Assembly: GCF_017161445.1 (NCBI RefSeq)
Contig: NZ_CP071060.1
Span: 4,402,001-4,466,000, forward strand
DNA: 64,000 nucleotides
Direction: 5' to 3'
Source of the DNA: Niveibacterium microcysteis
Lineage (GTDB): Bacteria; Pseudomonadota; Gammaproteobacteria; Burkholderiales; Rhodocyclaceae
This document shows positions 9,475 to 17,689 of this stretch, in pieces (the stretch's first letter is position 1; each line of letters starts with the position of its first letter). The notes beneath the pieces were generated by a model. That model did not search any database. It was given only the letters and a program-made list of their open reading frames with translations, and was not told the origin of the DNA. The position numbers were made by a program, and so were the translations under genes.

Positions 9475-9915
9475 ATGCAGACCCGCCCGATCACGCCTGC
9501 CGACATCCCGCGGCTCGCTGCCATCTTCGTCGAGGTGTTCAACGCTCCGCCGTGGCAAGACGGCTGGACGCTCGACACCGCCATCGAGCGGCTGGAAGCC
9601 CTCGCCGCCAATCCGCATTCGCGTGGCTTCGCAATCTGGGAGCAGGATCAGCCGCTGGGCTTCGCGCTCGGCGCACGCGAGCGCTGGAACGACGGTTGGT
9701 TCTTCTCGCTGCGCGAACTCTGCATCGCCCGCAACCGACAGCGCGAAGGCGTCGGCCGCCGCCTGATCGACGCAATGTGTGCCGACCTGCTGGAAGAAGG
9801 CATCAGCTCGATCAACCTGCAAACCGGCCTCGACGCCCCCGCGCATAGTTTTTTCGCCAAGCTCGGATTCAGCGAGATGCCGCTGGTGACGATGGGCAAG
9901 CTGCTGGGGCACTGA
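9475..9915 (+). CDS. GNAT-family N-acetyltransferase
   Basis: 146 residues with a full GNAT fold: N-terminal strand/helix (MQTRPITPADIPRLAAIF), a central acetyl-CoA-binding loop R-Q-R-E-G-V-G-R-R (about residues 88-97) matching the Q/R-x-x-G-x-G/A motif, and a C-terminal SFFAKLGF segment typical of the family's last helix and strand. The substrate cannot be told from sequence. It stands 85 bases after the channel gene and may be a separate unit. Confidence 0.85.
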   Translation: MQTRPITPADIPRLAAIFVEVFNAPPWQDGWTLDTAIERLEALAANPHSRGFAIWEQDQPLGFALGARERWNDGWFFSLRELCIARNRQREGVGRRLIDAMCADLLEEGISSINLQTGLDAPAHSFFAKLGFSEMPLVTMGKLLGH

Positions 9916-10047
9916 GCCAGCGGTAGCCCATCACCGCACTCCGCCAAACGCGACCGCGTCGCAAGCTACCGCGGTTGTGCTGGCGTCATTCCGCCTTCGT
10001 ATCCGTCGAACGCAGAAACCATCAATGCAGCGCCCCGTGGCGGCCAC

Positions 10048-10053
10048 TAGAAT
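10048..10053 (+). promoter_or_regulatory. Possible -10 element before the sugar permease genes
   Basis: TAGAAT lies 60 bases ahead of the permease start inside the 192-base gap 9916-10107. The -35 position (ATGCAG) is weak. The same hexamer occurs at 21863 before another gene. Confidence 0.25.
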
Positions 10054-10107
10054 GACGCCGCCTCGGGGCCAGCCCGCGGCGGGGTTCTGAACTGAGGGCG
10101 GGTGCTC

Positions 10108-11025
10108 ATGGGCATGGTGGTCGGGCGGGAAGTGGTTTGGCGCAGGCGCGTGGCGCATGTGGGGATCTGGCTCGCGCTGGCCCTGATCCTGTACCCGTTC
10201 GCGAACATGTTGTGGCAAGCCGTCACGGCGCATGCCAGCGCGGCCGACGGCCAGCACTGGTGGCCGCAGTTCACGGCCGATCATTTGCTGATGGTGCTCG
10301 GATGGCGTGATCAACTGGATGAGTACGGCGGCCGCTTGGCGGCGCGGGTCGAGTTCTGGCTGTGGATGTGGAACTCGGTGAAAGTGGCGGTAATCACGAC
10401 CGCGATCGCCACATCACTCGCGCTGACCACCGCCTACGCCTTTGCACGCTTGCGCTTCGGTGGCCGTGCGTCGCTCGACAAGCTGCTCTACATGAGCCAC
10501 TTCTTCCCCGGCTTTTTGCTCGCGGTGGCGTACTGGAGCATCTTCGACCGCATCGGCGACACCTTTCCGGTCATCGGTATCGACACGCATGGTGGCCTGG
10601 TATTGGCGCTGACGGGGCAGGCCACCTTGGGCATGGTATGGGCCTTCAAGGGCTACTTCGAACAGTTGCCGCTGGAGATCGAAGAGGCCGCGCGCATTGA
10701 TGGCGCGACGGATTGGCAAACGTTTCGCGCGATCGCGCTGCCACTGGCGCGCCCGATGATCGTGGTGATGGTGCTGTTGCTGGTCACCAGCTTGATGTAC
10801 GAGCCGATACTGAGTGCCGCGCTGCTGACCGGATCGGACACCGCGACGCTGCCGATCGGGCTCAACCGCTTCACGATCGCTGCGGGCAGTGCCGGCAATG
10901 GCAGCGCCGTCGCGCTGCATGAATTCGCGGCGGCGGCCCTGCTCGCGTCGCTACCGGGCGTGGTCGTATTCGTCTTCGCACAACGCTGGATGGATCAATC
11001 GACCGCCGGCTCGGTGAAGGGATGA
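10108..11025 (+). CDS. MalG-like sugar ABC transporter permease
   Basis: About 305 residues; GTG at 10102, ATG at 10108 and ATG at 10114 are all possible starts, and a GAGGG motif 10 bases before 10108 favours that one. It has about six membrane helices and the permease EAA loop (EEAARIDGATDWQTFRAIALP), which contacts the ATPase. Length and motif match MalG-type permeases for maltose-like oligosaccharides. The MalF-like gene begins 4 bases after its stop. The usual binding protein and ATPase are not in this window, so the transporter is either completed elsewhere or shares an ATPase. Confidence 0.85.
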   Translation: MGMVVGREVVWRRRVAHVGIWLALALILYPFANMLWQAVTAHASAADGQHWWPQFTADHLLMVLGWRDQLDEYGGRLAARVEFWLWMWNSVKVAVITTAIATSLALTTAYAFARLRFGGRASLDKLLYMSHFFPGFLLAVAYWSIFDRIGDTFPVIGIDTHGGLVLALTGQATLGMVWAFKGYFEQLPLEIEEAARIDGATDWQTFRAIALPLARPMIVVMVLLLVTSLMYEPILSAALLTGSDTATLPIGLNRFTIAAGSAGNGSAVALHEFAAAALLASLPGVVVFVFAQRWMDQSTAGSVKG

Positions 11026-11029
11026 TGCG

Positions 11030-12613
11030 ATGAACAACGCATCACAGGCAGTACTCACCGCCGCACCGGCCCCACGCACACGGGTCAGGCATTCGCGTTG
11101 GCGGGCGCATGCCGCGCTTTGGGGGCCACGCGCCATCGGCATCGCGGCGCTGCTCGTCGGCCTGGCCGTGGTGCTGAAGCTCTACGTCAGCGGCCAATGG
11201 CTGTTTGGCGTAGTCGTGCTGGTGACGGTCTGCGCCGGCTGCTTCGTGTATCTGCAGGCGCGCAGCAGTGCATGGCGATTCCTCTTTCCGGGCCTGCTCG
11301 CGGCGCTGCTGTTCGTGCTGCTGCCGATCGGCTACACCGTGTCGCTCAGCACGTCGAACTATTCATCACAAAACTTGCTGACCTTCAGCCGTGCGACCGA
11401 GTACCTGCTGACGACGCGGTACATGCCGGAGGGCGCGCAGCGATACGCGTTCGCGCTGCTGCCGGATGGCAAACGCTACCGCGCGCGCCTGGAGAGCGAA
11501 GCCGGCGAGGTTTTCCTCAGCGAGGCCTTCACGCCGGGCAAGGCCGGCAAACCGCTGGCCATGAAGCGGGTCGTCGATGCCCCGCTCGATGCGCAAGCCG
11601 ACACCGCAACGCTGGTGCGCAGCGTGGCGGTGCTCAAGGCCCTGGTGCTGCAACTGCCCGACGGCAGCGCGGCGCAGATGTCATCGCTGCGCAGCTTCGA
11701 CACCAGCAAACCGCTGTACATACGGCGTGCCGACGGCGCGCTGATCAACCAGCAGGACCACACGGTACTGCGCCCCAACCACGTTAGCGGCTACTACGAA
11801 ACCGCCGGTGGCGAGAAAGTGGCACCGGGTTTCACCGTTTCCGTGGGCGCGGCGCAATTCATGAAACTGTTGGCCGACGAGGGCATGAGCGAGCCTTTCC
11901 TGAAGGTATTCGGCTGGACCCTCGCCTACAGCGCACTGACGGTACTGTTGTCCTTCGCGGCGGGCCTCGCAATCGCGACGGTATTGAGCTGGCAGGAACT
12001 GCGCTGGCGCGAAACCTACAAGCTGCTGTTCTACCTGCCCAGCGCGGTGCCGATGATGATTGCGGTGTTGATCGTGAAGATGATGTTCTTCACCAACACC
12101 GGCGAAGTGAATGCCGTGCTGGACGCCGTGTTCGGCATCCGGCCGGAGTGGTTCCAGTCGCCGATGCTCGCCCGCACGATGGTCGTGATCGTCAGCGTAT
12201 GGCTCTACTTCCCCTACATGATGATGCTGTGCCTGGGCCTGATCCGCGCGATCCCCGCCGAGCTGTACGAAGCCTCGGCGCTCGCCGGTGCGGGGCCACT
12301 GACGAACTTCACGCACATCACGCTGCCGCTGATTGCGCGGCCGATCCTGCCGGTGCTGGTTGCCAGCTTCGCGAGCACGTTCAACAACGCCGGACTCATT
12401 AGCTACCTGACCGGCGGCGACCCCTCGTACCTCGATACGCGCGATCCGATCGGCATGACCGATCTGCTCGCCTCTGCGGCGTTTCGAATGGCCTTCACCG
12501 GGGGCAGCAACTTCGGACTCGCTGCGGCGATCTCCGTGCTGCTGTTCCTGATTGTCGCCTTGCTCGCCCTCGCGAGCCTGCGGCTTACCCGAAATACCGG
12601 ACGCATCGACTGA
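11030..12613 (+). CDS. MalF-like sugar ABC transporter permease
   Basis: 527 residues. N-terminal helices (about 35-115) are followed by a large periplasmic insert (about 120-285), comparable to the P2 loop of MalF, then further helices and the EAA loop EASALAGAGPLTNFTHITLP (about 421-440). The P2-like insert makes it a MalF rather than a generic permease, and its size is close to E. coli MalF (514). It follows the MalG-like gene and precedes a GH16-type hydrolase by 4 bases, pointing to uptake of an oligosaccharide related to that enzyme's product. Confidence 0.88.
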   Translation: MNNASQAVLTAAPAPRTRVRHSRWRAHAALWGPRAIGIAALLVGLAVVLKLYVSGQWLFGVVVLVTVCAGCFVYLQARSSAWRFLFPGLLAALLFVLLPIGYTVSLSTSNYSSQNLLTFSRATEYLLTTRYMPEGAQRYAFALLPDGKRYRARLESEAGEVFLSEAFTPGKAGKPLAMKRVVDAPLDAQADTATLVRSVAVLKALVLQLPDGSAAQMSSLRSFDTSKPLYIRRADGALINQQDHTVLRPNHVSGYYETAGGEKVAPGFTVSVGAAQFMKLLADEGMSEPFLKVFGWTLAYSALTVLLSFAAGLAIATVLSWQELRWRETYKLLFYLPSAVPMMIAVLIVKMMFFTNTGEVNAVLDAVFGIRPEWFQSPMLARTMVVIVSVWLYFPYMMMLCLGLIRAIPAELYEASALAGAGPLTNFTHITLPLIARPILPVLVASFASTFNNAGLISYLTGGDPSYLDTRDPIGMTDLLASAAFRMAFTGGSNFGLAAAISVLLFLIVALLALASLRLTRNTGRID

Positions 12614-12617
12614 CCCC

Positions 12618-13424
12618 ATGGCCGACACCCCGCGCAACCCACTCGACAAACCCGGCTACGAACTCGTCTTCAACGACGACTTCGACGCCGCCACGCTGAA
12701 CACCACGCATTGGCTACCGCTCTACCTGCCGCAATGGAGTTCGCGCGCGCGCTCGCGGCCGAACTACCGCATCGCAGACAGCCAGCTGGTGCTTCAAATC
12801 ACTGCAGACCAGCAGCCGTGGTGCCCCGAATTCAACGGCGGCGTGAAGGTCAGCAATCTGCAGACCGGCGTGCATGCCGGGCTGCTCGGCAGTGCGCAAG
12901 GCCAGCACCGCTTCTCCGCCGATTGCCGGGTGCGCGAAGAACAAACGCCGCAGCAGCTGTTCTGCCCGCAGTACGGCTACATCGAGATCCGCTGCCGCGG
13001 CGGGCGCGGGCTGCGCAACGTATTCGGCTTCTGGATGATCGGCTTCGAAGACACGCCGGAACGTTCCGCCGAAATCTGCCCCTTCGAGCTGAAAGGCTGG
13101 AATGCGGGCAGCGAGCGTGCGACGCTCGGCTTCGGCCTGCACCCCTTCGGGGACCCGACGATTCGCGACGAGTTCTTCGAGCGCGAATTCCCGATCGACG
13201 CCACCGAGTTCCACCTCTACGCCGTGGATTGGTCTCCGGAAGGCGTCGCGTTCTATCTCGACAACCAGCTGATTCATCGCACGTCGCAGTCACCCGCGTA
13301 CCCGATGCAGTTGATGCTGAACCTCTACGAACTGCCGCCGACGGACGACCGACCGGACGCCGCGCCGGACTACCCGACCGAGTTCGCGATCGACTACGTG
13401 CGCGCGTGGCGGCGAGCCGGTTAG
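12618..13424 (+). CDS. GH16-family glycoside hydrolase (beta-glucanase-like)
   Basis: 268 residues from the ATG four bases after the permease stop. The N-terminal GYELVFNDDFD and C-terminal jelly-roll strands (FHLYAVDWSPEGVAFYLD, then FAIDYVRAW) match the GH16 concanavalin-like fold. The active-site segment reads EICPFE (E152-E157), so both catalytic glutamates of the family's E-x-D-x-x-E motif are present but the central aspartate is cysteine. No signal peptide is visible, so it may act in the cytoplasm on imported oligosaccharide. Substrate (beta-1,3 or 1,3-1,4 glucan, galactan) is not determinable. Confidence 0.8.
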   Translation: MADTPRNPLDKPGYELVFNDDFDAATLNTTHWLPLYLPQWSSRARSRPNYRIADSQLVLQITADQQPWCPEFNGGVKVSNLQTGVHAGLLGSAQGQHRFSADCRVREEQTPQQLFCPQYGYIEIRCRGGRGLRNVFGFWMIGFEDTPERSAEICPFELKGWNAGSERATLGFGLHPFGDPTIRDEFFEREFPIDATEFHLYAVDWSPEGVAFYLDNQLIHRTSQSPAYPMQLMLNLYELPPTDDRPDAAPDYPTEFAIDYVRAWRRAG

Positions 13425-13533
13425 CCGAATTGGATACATGACATTTACATGAATCGCCTTGCCGTCAGCACCATGCCGGCGACATACTCCGTTGCGCGAC
13501 GTCCTGTCGCCCACAACACCAACGGAGAGAGCC

Positions 13534-14217
13534 ATGCCCCTTGCCACAGCGATGCGCCGCGCCTTCGTCGCGCTGGTCGCCGCCGCCCCGATCCTGTCAA
13601 TCGCCGCCCCAGCCGCGCATTTCGACTCCGGCGCGGAAGGCTGGAGCGTCGTCGACTTCGGTTGTTGCAGCACCGACTACGTCACGCCATCAACGTTTTT
13701 CGCGGCGAACTGGCACGCCGCCGGCGGCGCGCCCGGCGGTTACATCGATTTCGCCGACCCGTCGAGCGGATCGTTCTACTTCGCCGCATCCAGCGCCTTC
13801 ACCGGCGACCTCTCGGCCTACCTCGGCGGCACGCTCGGCTTCGCCCGCAAGGTCACTGTGCCGGAGGGCTCGGTGCAATGGCGGGACGACCCTGACGTCG
13901 TGATCGTCTCGGGCGGCCAGTCCTACGTCTGGCGTGGGCCGGCCAACCCGGGTGCAGACTGGAGCACCGAGCGGGTCACGCTGCGTGCCACGGGCTGGAC
14001 CGTTGGCGGCCTCGGCGGCCCGGCGGTGTCGGACACCGCCTTCGCCGCTGCACTGGGCAAGGTCTCCGCGCTTTACCTGCGCGGCGAAACCATCAACGGC
14101 ATCGTCGAGACGACCGCGCTGGACAAGGTGCAGATCAGCGCCGTACCGGAACCCACTGCCGCACTGATGCTGCTGACCGGGCTCTGGATGCTGGCGCTGC
14201 GCCGGCGGCGCGGCTAG
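13534..14217 (+). CDS. PEP-CTERM surface protein with laminin-B-like domain
   Basis: 227 residues from an ATG preceded by GGAGAGA. The order is: a signal peptide (1-25, ending IAAPAA); a laminin B/domain IV-like module (about 27-195: HFDSGAEGWSV, a GGYIDFADP turn, and a SFYFAASSAFTGDLSAYLGG stretch); then VPEPTAALMLLTGLWMLALRRRR, which is the PEP-CTERM sorting signal with proline-glutamate-proline, a membrane helix and an arginine tail. In bacteria with exosortase such proteins are processed and exported into the biofilm matrix. The exosortase itself is not in the window. An upstream ATG at 13459 has no ribosome site. Confidence 0.82.
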   Translation: MPLATAMRRAFVALVAAAPILSIAAPAAHFDSGAEGWSVVDFGCCSTDYVTPSTFFAANWHAAGGAPGGYIDFADPSSGSFYFAASSAFTGDLSAYLGGTLGFARKVTVPEGSVQWRDDPDVVIVSGGQSYVWRGPANPGADWSTERVTLRATGWTVGGLGGPAVSDTAFAAALGKVSALYLRGETINGIVETTALDKVQISAVPEPTAALMLLTGLWMLALRRRRG

Positions 14218-14288
14218 GGCCGCTGGGCGGACACGGTGGCGACCGCGTCCGCCTGCTGGCCAACACGGTCAGGCGCACGCGGCATTTC

Positions 14289-14323
14289 GCCGTAGGTCGC
14301 GGCGCATGCGGTTTCCTACGGCG
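14289..14323. repeat. Inverted repeat in the 14218-14489 gap
   Basis: CGCCGTAGG (14289-14297) and CCTACGGCG (14315-14323) form a perfect 9-base dyad around an 18-base loop. There is no following T-run, so this may be a protein-binding site or weak terminator rather than an intrinsic terminator. I see no gene in the 272-base gap. Confidence 0.4.
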
Positions 14324-14489
14324 ACGTCGCGTCGCGCTTGCGCCACCGCAGCGCATGCGCTGACACCGCGACTCGCGCAGCACAGCCGCATTTCGCCCCC
14401 CTTCACTGTCGATTCGTCGCTCGCGTGCTGCGCGCGGCGCGGCGGCTCACGACACTGGCGCCATTCCCTCACACCCCAGGAGATGCGCC

Positions 14490-15032
14490 ATGAAGACCCC
14501 GCTTCGCTCGATTCTCGTCGCCTTCACGTTCGTCGGCTGCCTCGCCATGCCGCAGGCTCATGCGTACGACGCCAGCGCCTGGCAGGCCGCACAGGCAGAC
14601 TTCCAGCGCGCCAACGCCGGTGAATCGGGGGCTGCAGCCGAAGCCGCGGAGAAGTTCGCCAAGCTCGTCGCCGCCGAACCGGGTAACCCGCTGCTGCTTG
14701 CCTATCTCGGCTCCGCCGAATCGATGCAGGGGCGCGACGCAACTTTCCCGTGGAAGAAGATGAAGTTCGCCGAGGCCGGCATCGCCGACCTTGACCGCGC
14801 ACTCGCCCTGCTCAAACCCGAACATGCCCAGGCACCGGCCGGCGGCGTCTCGATTGCCAACGAGGTCAAGGTCACCGCCGCGAGCACCTTCCTCGGCCTG
14901 CCCGGCTTCTTCAACCGCGCCGAGGCCGGCGCCAAACTCGCGCATGAACTGGCGAACCAGCCGGGCTTCGCGACGATGCCGGAGCGCTATCGCAATGCCG
15001 TGCTCAAACTCACCGCGCAGGCCAAGCAATGA
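14490..15032 (+). CDS. Exported TPR-like protein, first gene of Lol-like ABC cluster
   Basis: 180 residues. A CAGGAG ribosome site lies 7 bases ahead of the ATG, and a signal peptide ends at AHA (about residue 25), so the protein is periplasmic. The remainder is helical and alanine-rich with a TPR-like pair of helices (about 45-75: FAKLVAAEPGNPLLLAYLGS) and ends in basic residues. No enzyme motif is visible. It overlaps the ATPase gene by four bases (ATGA), so it belongs to the same operon and may act as a periplasmic accessory or cargo-binding factor; that role is inference from position only. Confidence 0.75.
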   Translation: MKTPLRSILVAFTFVGCLAMPQAHAYDASAWQAAQADFQRANAGESGAAAEAAEKFAKLVAAEPGNPLLLAYLGSAESMQGRDATFPWKKMKFAEAGIADLDRALALLKPEHAQAPAGGVSIANEVKVTAASTFLGLPGFFNRAEAGAKLAHELANQPGFATMPERYRNAVLKLTAQAKQ

Positions 15033-15721
15033 ACACCGCCCTGCGCGACAGCACCCCAGTGGTCGCCATGCGTGGCGTCAGCAAGGCCTACCGGCTCGGT
15101 GAAGTGCAGGTCCCCGCGCTGCATGCAGCGGACCTCGACGTGAGCAGCGGCGAGATGGTCGCGCTCACCGGCCCCTCCGGTAGCGGCAAGAGCACCCTGC
15201 TGCACATCGCCGGGTTGATCGACACCGCCGATACCGGCGACTACGCCCTCGCTGGCACGGCCACCACGCAGCTCAACGAAGCGCGCCGCACGCAGTTGCG
15301 TCGCAACGCGATTGGCTTTGTGTTCCAGAGCTTCAACCTGGTGCCGGTAATGACGGTGGCGGAGAACGTCGAATACCCGCTGTTCCTCGACGGTGTGGCG
15401 CGTCGCGAGGCGCGCGAGCGCGTCGCCGCGATGCTCGAACGTGTCGGACTGGCCGACCGCGCCAAGCACCGGCCCGACGAACTTTCCGGCGGCCAGCGCC
15501 AACGTGTGGCGATTGCACGCGCGCTGGTCAAGCAACCGCGTTTGTTGATCGCCGACGAGCCGACCGCCAACCTCGATTCGCACACCGCGGACGAGGTGAT
15601 CGCGGTGATCCGCGCGCTGTGCCACGAAGCCGGCACCGCCTGCCTGATCGCTACCCATGACGACCGCCTCACCGCGCATTGCGACCGTGTGCTCGCGCTG
15701 CGTGACGGAGTGCTGCAATGA
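15029..15721 (+). CDS. LolD/MacB-type ABC transporter ATPase
   Basis: 230 residues with every ABC motif: Walker [10 protein letters not shown] (about residues 49-57), Q-loop FVFQSFN, signature [15 protein letters not shown] (about 151-165), Walker B RLLIADEPTANLD and the H-loop histidine in IATHDD. The sequence is of the LolD/FtsE/MacB class that powers mechanotransmission rather than substrate passage through the membrane. Its start overlaps the upstream stop and its stop overlaps the permease start, both as ATGA. Confidence 0.93.
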   Translation: MNTALRDSTPVVAMRGVSKAYRLGEVQVPALHAADLDVSSGEMVALTGPSGSGKSTLLHIAGLIDTADTGDYALAGTATTQLNEARRTQLRRNAIGFVFQSFNLVPVMTVAENVEYPLFLDGVARREARERVAAMLERVGLADRAKHRPDELSGGQRQRVAIARALVKQPRLLIADEPTANLDSHTADEVIAVIRALCHEAGTACLIATHDDRLTAHCDRVLALRDGVLQ

Positions 15722-16947
15722 CCACATCGCTCATCCGCTGGATCCGCTTCGCGCTGCGCAACACGCTGCGCAACCGGCGCCGTTCGCTCGCCACGGTCAC
15801 CCTCACCGCGCTCGGCAGCGCGGCGATTCTGGTCGGCGGCGGCTTCGCGCTCTACACCTATGAATCCTTGCAGCAAGCCGCCGCGCGAGACACCGGCCAC
15901 CTGATCGTCGCCACGAAGGATTTCTTCGATCGAGAGGAAGACACGCCGATGCAGTTCGGCATCGAACACTTCGATCAACTGCGCGACACCCTGCTGGCAC
16001 ATCGTGAAGTGCGCTACGTGCTGCCGCGGCTGCACTTCTCCGGCCTCATCAGCAACGGCGACAAGTCGGTTGTGATGATCGGCAGCGGCGTCGACCCGCA
16101 GGCCGAGTTCTCGGTGCGCGGCCCCTTCCTGCAGCTGAAGGCGGGCAAGCTGCTCAACGAGGATGCCGCCAAGGGGCCAGATGTGCTGATTGGCGCGGAT
16201 CTCGCGAAGAGCCTCAAAGCTGGCCCCGGCAGCGCACTGACGTTGCTCGGCTCGACCACCGCCGGCGCACTCAATGCGGTGGATGTGAAGGTACGCGGTG
16301 TGGTCAGCAGCGGCGTGCCGGACATCGACAAGCGTCTCGTGCTGACCAGCCTCGCGACCGCGCAAGGCCTGCTCGCAACCGATAAGGTCAGCAGCGTCGG
16401 CGTGTATCTCGCCGATATGGAACAGACCGCCACCCTGCGCGCCAAGCTCACGCCGCAGATCGCGCCGCTCGCAATGCGCACCTGGGAAGAGGAGGCTTTC
16501 TTCTACAAGGCAGTGCGCGGCTTGTACGACCGGATTTTCGGCGGGCTCGGCCTCGTTATCGGGCTGATCGTAGTGGGGGTCGTGGCCGGTGCGATGGCGA
16601 TGGCAATCGTTGAGCGCACACGCGAGATCGGCACCTTGCGGGCAATGGGCACCTCGCCGTGGCAGCTCGTACGGGCCTTCGCGATCGAAGGTGCGGCACT
16701 CGGTGCAGCGGGGGGTTTGCTGGGCGCGCTGGTCGCGGGCGGCGTCACCATCGCGCTGATGTTCGCCGGCCTGCAGATGCCACCACCGCCGGGGCGCTCG
16801 GTCGGCTACCCGCTGTTCATCACCTTCTCGCCCGAGCTTGCGTTGATCACGCTCGCAGCCGTCAGTGTGCTGGCGATGATCTCGGCCGCCGTGGTCGCAC
16901 GCATCGCGGTGAAGAAACCGATTGTGGAGGCACTGGGCCATGTTTGA
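15718..16947 (+). CDS. FtsX/LolE-type ABC transporter permease
   Basis: 409 residues in the four-helix MacB/LolE layout: one helix near residues 22-45, a large periplasmic domain (about 50-265) and three C-terminal helices (about 275-300, 325-355, 370-395). The sequence ERTREIGTLRAMG between helices two and three is the conserved FtsX-domain loop that contacts the ATPase. Members move lipoproteins or peptides out of the outer leaflet of the inner membrane. It is coupled to the ATPase upstream and overlaps the LolA-like gene by 8 bases downstream. Confidence 0.92.
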   Translation: MTTSLIRWIRFALRNTLRNRRRSLATVTLTALGSAAILVGGGFALYTYESLQQAAARDTGHLIVATKDFFDREEDTPMQFGIEHFDQLRDTLLAHREVRYVLPRLHFSGLISNGDKSVVMIGSGVDPQAEFSVRGPFLQLKAGKLLNEDAAKGPDVLIGADLAKSLKAGPGSALTLLGSTTAGALNAVDVKVRGVVSSGVPDIDKRLVLTSLATAQGLLATDKVSSVGVYLADMEQTATLRAKLTPQIAPLAMRTWEEEAFFYKAVRGLYDRIFGGLGLVIGLIVVGVVAGAMAMAIVERTREIGTLRAMGTSPWQLVRAFAIEGAALGAAGGLLGALVAGGVTIALMFAGLQMPPPPGRSVGYPLFITFSPELALITLAAVSVLAMISAAVVARIAVKKPIVEALGHV

Positions 16948-17689
16948 TCTGAACTTCATCCAACGCGGTCTGGCACTGGGCGCACTGGCCCTTTGCGCCA
17001 GCGCGGCATACGCCGAATCGCCCGAGGCTCTGCTCAAGCGCGCCGATGCCTGGCGCTTGTCGGCCGACAACATGAAGGTGGAAACCCGCATCGAGGTGAT
17101 GAAGAACGGCGCGCTGGAGAAGGAACGCGACTACCTCGTCTTCCTGCGCCCCGGCCGCGAGTCGCTGGTGCTGATGCAATCGCCGGCCGAGAAGGGCCAG
17201 AAGGTGCTGATGAAGGCCGACGACTTCTGGATGATCCTGCCCGGCAGCCAGCGCCCGATCCGCATCACGCCGACGCAGAAGCTGATCGGCGATGCGGCGG
17301 CCGGCGACGTGGCGACGCTGTCGTGGTCCGAGGACTACACGCCGGCGCAGGCCGAAGCCGAGAAGTGCGACAGCGGCGCCTGCACCCATCTCACGCTGAA
17401 GGCAAAGCAGGCGTCGGTGACCTACGCGCGTATCGAGCTTTGGGTCGACACGAAGACCGCGCAACCGCTGAAGGCCGATCTGTTCGTCGTGTCCGAAAAA
17501 CTCGCGAAGCGCGCGAGCTTCGAAGTCGGCACGGTGTCCGGCAAGCCGCAGGTGACCAGCATGACCATCGACGACGAGATCCTCACCAATCGCCGTACCG
17601 TGCTGCATTACCGCAGCCGCACCGCGTACGAAGCGCCGGAAGCGTGGTTCAACCCGATGTACCTGACGCGCAACACGGTCACGCCATGA
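16940..17689 (+). CDS. LolA-like outer-membrane lipoprotein-sorting protein
   Basis: 249 residues from the ATG at 16940. A signal peptide ends at AYA (about residue 24), and the mature part matches the COG2834 class of LolA-fold proteins (KVETRIEVMKNG..., then a strand-rich half-barrel). LolA chaperones lipidated cargo across the periplasm. This protein is longer than true LolA (about 180 mature residues) and has two cysteines in KCDSGACTHL (about 151-160) that could form a disulfide. Genomic position between an ABC permease and an outer-membrane barrel supports a shuttle role. Confidence 0.85.
   Translation: MFDLNFIQRGLALGALALCASAAYAESPEALLKRADAWRLSADNMKVETRIEVMKNGALEKERDYLVFLRPGRESLVLMQSPAEKGQKVLMKADDFWMILPGSQRPIRITPTQKLIGDAAAGDVATLSWSEDYTPAQAEAEKCDSGACTHLTLKAKQASVTYARIELWVDTKTAQPLKADLFVVSEKLAKRASFEVGTVSGKPQVTSMTIDDEILTNRRTVLHYRSRTAYEAPEAWFNPMYLTRNTVTP

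Noticed and set aside
14218..14489. Small RNA or gene in the 272-base gap
   Set aside because: Apart from one 9-base dyad there is no promoter, T-run or protein-like frame to support one.
15241..17091. Long minus-strand open frame across the ABC cluster
   Set aside because: It crosses three plus-strand genes with complete ABC and LolA-like motifs, and its own product has no domain features.
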